A stretch of 64,000 nucleotides of DNA from Rhodococcus opacus B4 (lineage in GTDB: Bacteria; Actinomycetota; Actinomycetes; Mycobacteriales; Mycobacteriaceae), in NCBI RefSeq assembly GCF_000010805.1, contig NC_012522.1, positions 6,634,001-6,698,000 of the forward strand. Reading direction: 5' to 3'. Positions 34,798-45,298 of the stretch are shown one piece after another. How positions within the stretch are numbered: position 1 is the first letter of the stretch; each line of letters begins with the position of its first letter. The notes beneath the pieces are model-generated. The model was not told the origin of the DNA. It saw only the letters and a program-made list of their open reading frames with translations, and did not search any database. Both the position numbers and the translations under genes were made by a program.

Positions 34798-35349
34798 TCA
34801 GGACCAGCTACCGCCGCCGGCCAGCGTATCGGCCCGCGCGCCGTCGAGGGACTGCCGGATGACGTCGGCGTGACCGGCGTGCCGGGCGAGTTCCTCGACC
34901 TGGTGCAGCAGCAGGTAGCGGACCGTGAACACCACTCCCGACGTCATCCACTGCGCGACGTCGGCGGGCAGGTCGACGTCACGGTCCAGGTCGGTTTCGG
35001 CGGCGACCGCGGCCTCGGTGGCGCGCTGGGCGGCGTCGAAGCGGGCGAGGAGGACGTCGACGGTCTCGTCCTCGGCGACGTTCCATGCGGCCATCCACGC
35101 GGCCACCGGATCCACGCCGCCACCGCGCGGGATACCGGTGATGCGAGAGGTCATCGCCTCTTCGCCGTCGATCACGTGTTTGAGCACGGACGCCAGGCTC
35201 ATCTCGCTGGCGCTGGGCACACTGCGGACCTGCTCCTCGGTCAGGCCGGACACCGCGTTGCGGAACGCGGTGCGCTGGTTGTCCAGCATGAGGAGCAGGA
35301 GTCCGCGCTCGTCGGAAATGGGGGCCGGGGTGCTGGGTGTCTCGTTCAC
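34798..35349 (-). CDS. DinB/DUF664-family protein
   Basis: 183 residues, all-helical DinB-like four-helix bundle. Candidate metal ligands are the His in [13 protein letters not shown] and the two in [20 protein letters not shown], the typical spacing of the family; LDGARADTL near the end also fits. Members in mycothiol-producing bacteria are often thiol transferases, but the substrate here is unknown. GTG 35349 is the start. It is divergent from treS across 182 bases. Confidence 0.82.
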   Translation of the reverse strand: MNETPSTPAPISDERGLLLLMLDNQRTAFRNAVSGLTEEQVRSVPSASEMSLASVLKHVIDGEEAMTSRITGIPRGGGVDPVAAWMAAWNVAEDETVDVLLARFDAAQRATEAAVAAETDLDRDVDLPADVAQWMTSGVVFTVRYLLLHQVEELARHAGHADVIRQSLDGARADTLAGGGSWS

Positions 35350-35372
35350 ACGTTCAGTGTTGCGCGAATAGC

Positions 35373-35387
35373 GGACAGCTACTGTCC
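35373..35387. promoter_or_regulatory. Small inverted repeat in the treS upstream region
   Basis: GGACAGCTACTGTCC has perfect 6-base arms around CTA. It lies in the divergent gap between the DinB-like gene and treS, 24 bases from the former's start codon. It could be an operator; no known regulator motif is recognised. Confidence 0.3.
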
Positions 35388-35531
35388 TCGATCCCGAGTT
35401 GTCGACATTTTCGGGGGCGGCGTGTCCGGCTGGGCGCGTTCCCAGCGGTGCGGGCGGACCCGCCCTACGATCGAGGCAGGTGTCCGGGGAACGTCCCCGT
35501 TCCTGTGATCGAGTCGCAAACCGAGGTGCTC

Positions 35532-37384
<1,853 letters not shown>

Positions 37385-37388
<4 letters not shown>

Positions 37389-38788
37389 ACGAACCCACCA
37401 TCGGACGCATTCCCGACGAGACCCTCGAGCGGCAACTCGTCCGCTGGTTGCCGGACCGGCGGTGGTTCGCCGCCAAGGGCAACACCATCTCGGCCGTGCG
37501 GATCCTGCTGCGCCACGAGCTGACCTCGGTCTCCGGTTTCTCCGCCGAGCACCTGCTGGTGTCGGTGGACTTCGAGTCGGGCCCGGCGCAGGTGTACCAG
37601 GTGCCGCTGGGGTTCCGCAGTCATCTGCCCGAGGACCTCGAACCCTGGGCGCTGCCGGACGGCGACGGCAACGCGATGATCGCGTACGACGGCCTGCACG
37701 ACGCGGAGGTCATCAGCCTGTACGCGGACCTGCTCGCCGAGGCGCAGGGTTCCGGGCCGGTGCAGTTGAAGACCGTGCCGGGCACGGTGATCGAACCGGG
37801 CCTGCGCGGGCGTACGCTCGGCGCGGAGCAGTCGAACACGTCGGTGGTGCTGGGGGAGAAGCTGCTGATGAAGATCTTCCGTCTGGTCACCCCCGGGGTG
37901 AATCCCGATGTGGAACTCCATCTGGCGCTCGCCGGCGCGGGCAGTGAATACGTGGCCGCGTTGCGGGCGTGGATGGAGACCGACGTGGCCGGGATTCTCA
38001 CCACCCTCGCGATGGTGCAGGACTTCGAGGCCAACTCGGCGGACGGGTGGAGCATGGCGCTCGGCAGCGTCCGCGACCTCCTCATCGAAGCGGATCTCCA
38101 CGCCGCGGAGTTGGGGACGGACTTCGCCGGTGAGTCCCATCGCATGGGTGCCGCCGTCGCCGAGGTGCATTCGACGCTGGCGCGTGCGCTGGGTGCGGAG
38201 GAGCGGCAGGTGGCGTCGACGACGGTGGAGGCGATGACCCGCAGGCTGGACGCCGCCACCGCGATAGTCCCCGAACTGGGGGAGGTGGCCGCAGCGGTGC
38301 GGGGCAAGTTCGCCGAGGCGGAAGCGCTGGGCGCCACCGCCGTCCAGCGGATACACGGGGACCTACACCTCGGTCAGGTGCTGCGCACACCGGAGCGGTG
38401 GCTGCTCATCGACTTCGAGGGCGAGCCCGCCAAGACGCTCGACGAGCGCCGGGAAAGGGACAGTCCGTTGCGGGACGTCGCGGGGATGCTGCGGTCCTTC
38501 GACTACGCCGCCCACCACCTGCTGGCCGATTCGGTGCCGATGGGGGCGACGGGCGCGGCGTCGCAGCGGGACTTCCGGGCGAGGGAGTGGGCCCAGCGCA
38601 ACGCCGACGCCTTCTGCGAGGGCTATGCCTCGGTGTCGGGCACCGATCCGCGGGAGGCGGCGGCGTTGCTCCGGGCCTACGAACTCGACAAGGCGGTGTA
38701 CGAGACGGTGTACGAGGCGAGGAACCGCCCGAAGTGGATAGGCTTGCCCCTCTCCGCCATTCGCCGACTCACCGCAGCACCTCGGTGA
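37385..38788 (+). CDS. mak: Maltokinase (Pep2 type)
   Basis: 467 residues. It phosphorylates maltose from TreS to maltose-1-phosphate with ATP. The N-terminal cap [16 protein letters not shown] is characteristic. The kinase core has [11 protein letters not shown] (catalytic Asp) and [11 protein letters not shown] (metal-binding Asp), as in aminoglycoside-kinase-like folds. Start GTG 37385 overlaps the treS stop. The final 20 bases overlap the convergent ABC exporter gene. glgE and glgB, its usual pathway partners, are not in the window. Confidence 0.95.
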
Positions 38789-40667
38789 GAGCCGGGGACG
38801 AGACCGTGCCCGTGTCGAACTGAGTGCGGTACAGCTCTTCGTACCGGCCGCCCGCGGCGAGCAGTTCGGAGTGTGTTCCGCGTTCGACGATGCGGCCGGC
38901 CTCCACAACGAGGATCAGATCGGCCGCGCGGACGGTCGACAACCGGTGGGCGATGACCACGGCCGTCCGTCCGGCGAGGGCCTCGCCCAGTGCCTCCTGC
39001 ACGGCGGCCTCGGACGTGGAGTCCAGGTGCGCCGTCGCTTCGTCGAGGATGACGACCCGCGGATGCGCGAGCAGAAGGCGGGCGATGGTCAGCCGCTGGC
39101 GTTCGCCGCCCGACAGCCGGTAGCCGCGTTCGCCGACCACCGTGTCGAGGCCGTCGGGAAGGGCGGCGACGAGGTCGGTGAGCCGGGCCCGCTCCAGGAC
39201 CTCCGCGAGTTCCGCCGGCGTGGCACCCGGACGGGCGAGCAGAAGGTTGGCCCGCACGGTGTCGTGAAAGAGATGCCCGTCCTGGGTCACCATGCCGACG
39301 GTGGCCCGCACCGAGTCCGCGGTCAGGTCCCGCACGTCGACCCCACCGAGTTTCACCGAGCCCGCGTCCGCGTCGTAGAGCCGGGGAACCAGTTGGGCGA
39401 TGGTGGACTTGCCGGCCCCGGACGACCCCACCAGGGCGACCATCTGCCCGGGTTCGGCGCGGAACGACAGTCGGTGCAGCACCTCTACGCCGCCGCGTGT
39501 GTCGAGGGTCGCGACCTCTTCGAGTGACGCCAGCGACACCTTGTCGGCCGAGGGGTACGCGAACTCCACGGAGTCGAACTCCACCGACACCGGGCCCTCG
39601 GGCACCGCGACGGCGTCGGGCTTCTCCGCGATCAGCGGCTTCAGGTCGAGGACCTCGAACACGCGCTCGAAGCTCACCAGCGCGCTCATCACGTCCATGC
39701 GTGCGCTGGCCAGTGCGGTGAGGGGCGAATACAGGCGGGTGAGCAGCATCGCCATCGCGACGACGGCTCCCGCGTCGAGCTGTCCGCGCAGTGCGTAGAA
39801 CCCGCCCAGCCCGTAGACGAGGGCCAGCGCGAGCGCCGAGACGAGGGTGAGCGCGGTGACGAACACCGACTGCAGCATGGCCGTCCGGACGCCGATGTTC
39901 CGCACTCGCCGCGCACGGACCGCGAATTCGGCGGACTCCTCGGAGGGGCGGCCGAACAGTTTGACGAGGGTGGCGCCCGGCGCCGAGAACCGCTCGGTCA
40001 TCTGCGTGCTCATCACCGAGTTGTGGTTGGCCGCCTCACGATTGAGTTGTGCGAGCCGTGCGCCCATCGTGCGGGCGGGCAGGACGAAGATGGGCAGCAG
40101 CAGCAGTGCGCACAGCGTGATCTGCCAGGAGATCCCGATCATCACGATCAGCGTGATGCCGAGCGTGACCAGGTTGGACACCACACCCGACAGGGTGTCG
40201 CTGAACGCGCGCTGCGCACCGATCACGTCGTTGTTGAGGCGGCTGACAAGCGCGCCGGTGCGGGTGCGGGTGAAGAACGCGACCGGCATGCGCTGCACGT
40301 GGTCGAACACGGCGGTGCGCAGGTCGAGGATCAGGTCCTCGCCGATGCTCGCCGACAACCACCGCGTCCACAGCGCGAGCGCGGATTCGAGGACGGCGAT
40401 GACCGCGATGAGCGCCGCGAGACGCACGATCACGGACACGGCGTCGCCGCCGACGATGGCGTTCACGACGCGGCCCGCCAGCACCGGGGTGGCCACGGCC
40501 AGCGCCGCAGTGACGACGCTGAGCAGCAGGTACCACGCGAGGTTGCGGCGGTGCGGCCGGGCGAAACGGGCGATCCGCCGCAACGTCGTCCGGGAGAAGG
40601 GGCGTCGATCTTCCTGGGCGTGCATCGCGTTGTACATCGCGTTCCACGCCGTGACTTCCATGCTCAT
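38769..40667 (-). CDS. ABC exporter (half-transporter, TMD-NBD)
   Basis: 632 residues. Six membrane segments (about residues 40-330) are followed by a nucleotide-binding domain with Walker A VGSSGAGKST near 412, signature LSGGERQR near 517, Walker B VVILDEATAHLD near 535 and VVIAHRLSTV. It probably works as a homodimer exporting lipids or drugs. ATG 40667 has AGGAGG 8 bases ahead. The upstream promoter has a 19-base spacer filled by a palindrome very like the SoxR box (40719-40750), so redox-active compounds may induce it. Confidence 0.9.
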   Translation of the reverse strand: MSMEVTAWNAMYNAMHAQEDRRPFSRTTLRRIARFARPHRRNLAWYLLLSVVTAALAVATPVLAGRVVNAIVGGDAVSVIVRLAALIAVIAVLESALALWTRWLSASIGEDLILDLRTAVFDHVQRMPVAFFTRTRTGALVSRLNNDVIGAQRAFSDTLSGVVSNLVTLGITLIVMIGISWQITLCALLLLPIFVLPARTMGARLAQLNREAANHNSVMSTQMTERFSAPGATLVKLFGRPSEESAEFAVRARRVRNIGVRTAMLQSVFVTALTLVSALALALVYGLGGFYALRGQLDAGAVVAMAMLLTRLYSPLTALASARMDVMSALVSFERVFEVLDLKPLIAEKPDAVAVPEGPVSVEFDSVEFAYPSADKVSLASLEEVATLDTRGGVEVLHRLSFRAEPGQMVALVGSSGAGKSTIAQLVPRLYDADAGSVKLGGVDVRDLTADSVRATVGMVTQDGHLFHDTVRANLLLARPGATPAELAEVLERARLTDLVAALPDGLDTVVGERGYRLSGGERQRLTIARLLLAHPRVVILDEATAHLDSTSEAAVQEALGEALAGRTAVVIAHRLSTVRAADLILVVEAGRIVERGTHSELLAAGGRYEELYRTQFDTGTVSSPALTEVLR

Positions 40668-40718
40668 GCCGGCGGCCTCCTGTCGCTGTCCCCCCACGGT
40701 AGAGCCGGGGTATGACAC

Positions 40719-40750
40719 GACCGTAGAACCTCGAGTTAACTCGAGGTCAA
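40719..40750 (-). promoter_or_regulatory. SoxR/MerR-type promoter of the ABC exporter
   Basis: The palindrome ACCTCGAGTTAACTCGAGGT (40728-40747) differs from the SoxR box CCTCAAGTTAACTTGAGG by one symmetrical base pair. Reading toward the ABC gene, -35 TTGACC (40745-40750) and -10 TACGGT (40720-40725) are 19 bases apart. Such an over-long spacer is the hallmark of promoters activated by MerR/SoxR regulators. No such regulator is encoded in the window. Confidence 0.7.
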
Positions 40751-40769
40751 GTCGCGGGCGCGGGAAGTG

Positions 40770-41375
40770 TCACCTCGCGACGTCGACGACCACCCGGGTC
40801 GGATTCGACAGAGCGGACACCGTGAACGGACGGCCGGGCGCGGTCACGCCGATGAACGACTGGGTGACGCCTTCGAATACCAGCGCCCCGTTGACCTCGG
40901 TGACCGTGCCGCCGGGAACCCCGGGCACCGGGTTGGGGCCCGAGTAGCCCTCCACGTCGCTGTCGAACGGGTACGCCGAGCCGTCGATCTGTACCTGCAG
41001 GATGCCGTTGCCCGACACCGGGATCGTCTTGCCGCTGCCGTCCTGCACCGCCTCGTCCACGTACGCGACCCGCCAGCCCGGCGTGCCCTTGCCGCCGAGT
41101 TCGTACACCACACGGTCGAATCCCTCGTGCCCGCCGACGCGGACGTCGGTGACGGTGAGCTTGGCGGAGTCGGACGCCGCCGACGATTTCGGTGACGCGT
41201 CGGCCGGGATCGGCGCCGACTCGGATTCGAGGGCGCTGCTCGTGGTGGCCGCGGCAGCCGGCGACGTCGCCGCCGCGCTGCTGGCGGAGTTCGACTCCGA
41301 GCATCCGGTGAGCGTCACGGCGGCCAGCGAGCAGGCGGCGAACACGGCGAAGGGACCGATCCGGTGGTTGATCAT
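40770..41375 (-). CDS. AMIN-like-domain lipoprotein
   Basis: 201 residues. The signal peptide ends in lipobox LTGC (Cys25), predicting a lipid-anchored envelope protein. A Ser/Ala-rich spacer (about residues 26-70) leads to a domain with LTVTDVRVGGHEGFDRVVYE and GTPGWRVAYVDEAVQDGSG, typical of the AMIN-like domain of actinobacterial lipoproteins, which may bind cell-wall polymers. ATG 41375 has TACGAT 6 bases ahead, indicating a leaderless message. Confidence 0.85.
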   Translation of the reverse strand: MINHRIGPFAVFAACSLAAVTLTGCSESNSASSAAATSPAAAATTSSALESESAPIPADASPKSSAASDSAKLTVTDVRVGGHEGFDRVVYELGGKGTPGWRVAYVDEAVQDGSGKTIPVSGNGILQVQIDGSAYPFDSDVEGYSGPNPVPGVPGGTVTEVNGALVFEGVTQSFIGVTAPGRPFTVSALSNPTRVVVDVAR

Positions 41376-41399
41376 GTTCCGATCGTAAGCCGGAGCCGA

Positions 41400-41804
41400 T
41401 CAGAGTCGGGGGAGCCCCGGGCGTGGCGTCGCGATCGCGTCCAGGTACAGCCAGTTGCCGTCCTCACGGACGAATCGGCTGTTCTCGTGCAGCGATTCGC
41501 GGTGGCCGTCCAGCACGTAGTGGGCCCGGAACTCGACGGTGCCAGTGGTGTCGAGCAGACCGCCGCCGGTCGTGCCCAGGATGTCGAGGCGGGTCCAGCG
41601 CTGCCCGGGATCGAGGTCCAGATCCGTGGGCCGCGTACTCGGATGCCACGTCGCGACGAGATAGTCGGTGTCCAGGACCGCGAACGCGCTGAACCGGGAA
41701 CGCATCAGACGCTCGGCCGTAGGCGCTTTCGCCTCGCCGCGGTGGTACCTCCCGCAGCATTCGTCGTACGGTTCACCGAGCAGGCAGGGGCATCGAACGG
41801 TCAC
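41400..41804 (-). CDS. YchJ-family (UPF0225) SEC-C-motif protein
   Basis: 134 residues. The N-terminal zinc-binding SEC-C motif is CPCLLGEPYDECCGRYH, followed by the family block PTAERLMRSRFSAFAVLDTDYL. The rest is an NTF2-like fold (WTRLDILGTTGG, FRAHYVLDG, ENSRFVREDGNWLY). GTG 41804 is the start. It lies 20 bases after the stop of the acyl-CoA ligase gene and is probably cotranscribed with it. The biochemical role of the family is unknown. Confidence 0.88.
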   Translation of the reverse strand: MTVRCPCLLGEPYDECCGRYHRGEAKAPTAERLMRSRFSAFAVLDTDYLVATWHPSTRPTDLDLDPGQRWTRLDILGTTGGGLLDTTGTVEFRAHYVLDGHRESLHENSRFVREDGNWLYLDAIATPRPGLPRL

Positions 41805-41824
41805 CGTCCCAGTATGGACGGCGG

Positions 41825-43387
<1,563 letters not shown>

Positions 43388-43403
43388 GCGCCCACCTCTC
43401 GTC

Positions 43404-43419
43404 TGTGACGTCAGTCACA
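43404..43419. promoter_or_regulatory. Perfect CRP-consensus site before the acyl-CoA ligase gene
   Basis: TGTGACGTCAGTCACA matches TGTGA-N6-TCACA at all 10 fixed positions. It lies 17-32 bases before the start codon in the 72-base gap downstream of the membrane-protein gene. The position close to the start suggests repression or dual control rather than classical activation. Confidence 0.65.
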
Positions 43420-43459
43420 TCAGGCTAGTAGCCGGTGCTCCGATCAGTGACGTTTTGCC

Positions 43460-44284
43460 TCACGCGGTCGAACTGCTCCGGCTCTGCGCTCCCGCACGTC
43501 GCAACGCGGCGCTGCCGAGGGCGCCGACCACGATCAGCGTGATGCCCAGCCAGTCGGGATCGTTGTCGGTGACGAGCATCGCGATCCCCACGCCGATCAC
43601 GTACGGCGGCAGGAAGTCGAACAGTTTGACGAGCGGCGGCGCCACCTCTTCCGGTTCGCCGGGTTCGCGCGGCGCCTGCGCGCTCGCCACGTCCGGGTAC
43701 CACTCGGTGAAGGACAGCGCGAACAGCAAGGCCCCGATCGGAATGATCCAGCCCGTCCAGAAATTGTCCGGCTGATCGAGAACGAGGTCGCCGTACAGTC
43801 CGGACGCCGCCGACACCGTGAAGGACAGCGCCCACACCAGGGTGATGATCTGGTTGACCTTCAGGAACAGCGGCGAGGTCCAATATTCCTCGGGTGTGGT
43901 CTCTTTCGCGTACGGCAGGGTGAACGGATTGCGCAGCAACAGCGAGCCGAACGCGAACGCGACGAGCGCCAGGCTCGACATCTCGCCCGACCACTTCTCC
44001 AGCCAGGTGATCAGGCTGTCGGAGGCGAACAGGCCGATCGCGGCGAGGCAGCCGAAGTAGACGATGTCGAACACTTCCATGGGTTTGAGGCTTCCGCCGC
44101 GACGGTGGCTGAGGAACAGGAACAGGATCGACAACCCGAGGGCGGTGGCGACCGATTCCTCGAACCGCCCGGGACCGGACAGCAGCGACATCACGATCCA
44201 CGGCGCCAGGCCGGCGAACGGTGACTGGAGGAACGCGTCGAGGAACCGCGATCCTGCCCGGGGTTTGGGGGGTTCGATGGCCAT
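43460..44284 (-). CDS. Hypothetical multi-pass membrane protein
   Basis: 274 residues with about seven hydrophobic segments (for example LAPWIVMSLLSGPG, LGLSILFLFLSHRRG, VFDIVYFGCLAAIGLF, IIPIGALLFALSFTEWYPDV). It is not recognised as a known transporter; the pattern recalls intracellular septation/DUF-type membrane proteins. ATG 44284 has AAGGAG 6 bases ahead. It is divergent from the MacB-type ABC pair. No function is proposed. Confidence 0.75.
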   Translation of the reverse strand: MAIEPPKPRAGSRFLDAFLQSPFAGLAPWIVMSLLSGPGRFEESVATALGLSILFLFLSHRRGGSLKPMEVFDIVYFGCLAAIGLFASDSLITWLEKWSGEMSSLALVAFAFGSLLLRNPFTLPYAKETTPEEYWTSPLFLKVNQIITLVWALSFTVSAASGLYGDLVLDQPDNFWTGWIIPIGALLFALSFTEWYPDVASAQAPREPGEPEEVAPPLVKLFDFLPPYVIGVGIAMLVTDNDPDWLGITLIVVGALGSAALRRAGAQSRSSSTA

Positions 44285-44520
44285 GAGGCTCTCCTTCGCA
44301 CCGGCGATACCGGAATTCTCCCAGGTCGGGACTTCCGTTGTGGGCGTTTCCGGCCGGGTCGCCGTGTCCGGGATCACGCCCCGGCCGACCGAAGATCAGG
44401 GTGGTCCCCGATGGCGGGCCGCCGTGGGTGTCGACAAGATGGAGGAGTGCGCCGCGCGTGCACCGTCCCGGCCCGTCACCACGGGGCCGGACCGCTACAA
44501 GAGAATGACGAAAGGCGATC
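44285..44520. other. Divergent intergenic region without a recognised element
   Basis: These 236 bases lie between the membrane-protein and MacB-type ATPase starts. Several GC-rich short dyads are visible (for example around 44351-44390, CCGG-rich), but no clear operator, riboswitch or small gene was recognised. GAAAGG precedes the ATPase ATG by a suitable distance. Confidence 0.5.
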
Positions 44521-45294
44521 ATGAGCACGCATGCCCCCGCTGTCGCTGCCCGTGCTGTCGAGCTGTCCAAGACGTACGGCACCGGCGACACTCAGGTCCA
44601 CGCGCTCAGCGCGGTATCCGCGGAGTTCGCCCGTGGTGAGTTCACCGCGATCATGGGACCGTCCGGTTCCGGCAAGTCGACGCTGATGCACTGCCTGGCC
44701 GGCCTCGACTCGGCCAGTTCGGGTTCGGTCCTCATCGGCGACACCGAACTGACGACGCTGACGGACAAGCAGATGACGCAACTGCGGCGCGATCGAATCG
44801 GCTTCGTGTTCCAGGCGTTCAACCTGGTGCCCACGCTGACGGCGCTGGAGAACATCACCCTGCCGCTGGACATTGCGGGCCGTAAGCCGGACGCCGCCTG
44901 GCTCGAGAACGTGCTCACCAAGCTCGGACTGCAGGACCGTCTCGAGCACCGGCCCGGCGAGCTGTCCGGGGGTCAGCAACAGCGGGTCGCGTGTGCCCGC
45001 GCCCTGGCCGGGCAGCCGGAGATCATCTTCGGCGACGAGCCCACCGGCAACCTCGACTCGAAGTCCTCGGGGGAGGTGCTGTCGATCCTGCGGGCCGCGG
45101 TGGACGAGTTCCACCAGACCGTCGTCATCGTCACGCACGATCCCCGGGCGGCGGCCTACGCCGACCGGGTGGTCTTCCTCGCGGACGGCAAGATCGTCGA
45201 CGAACTGCGCGAGCCGACGGCCGATTCGGTCCTCGACACGATGAAGCGACTCGACGATCCCGCCCACGCCCTCGCGTCCGACGCGGCGGTCTGA
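44521..45294 (+). CDS. ABC transporter ATPase, MacB/LolD type
   Basis: 257 residues. Walker A GPSGSGKSTLM (about residues 43-53), Q-loop region FVFQAFNLVPTLTALENITL, signature LSGGQQQRVACARAL (about 150), Walker B IIFGDEPTGNLDSKS (about 172). This is the standard energiser for an FtsX-family permease. ATG 44521 has GAAAGG ahead. The permease gene starts 4 bases after its stop. Confidence 0.93.
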   Translation: MSTHAPAVAARAVELSKTYGTGDTQVHALSAVSAEFARGEFTAIMGPSGSGKSTLMHCLAGLDSASSGSVLIGDTELTTLTDKQMTQLRRDRIGFVFQAFNLVPTLTALENITLPLDIAGRKPDAAWLENVLTKLGLQDRLEHRPGELSGGQQQRVACARALAGQPEIIFGDEPTGNLDSKSSGEVLSILRAAVDEFHQTVVIVTHDPRAAAYADRVVFLADGKIVDELREPTADSVLDTMKRLDDPAHALASDAAV

Positions 45295-45298
45295 CCGC

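Noticed and set aside
40728-40747. The palindrome as a transcription terminator of the AMIN-like lipoprotein gene
   Set aside because: It has no loop, no T-run, and sits precisely between -35 and -10 hexamers of the exporter gene; operator function is more likely.
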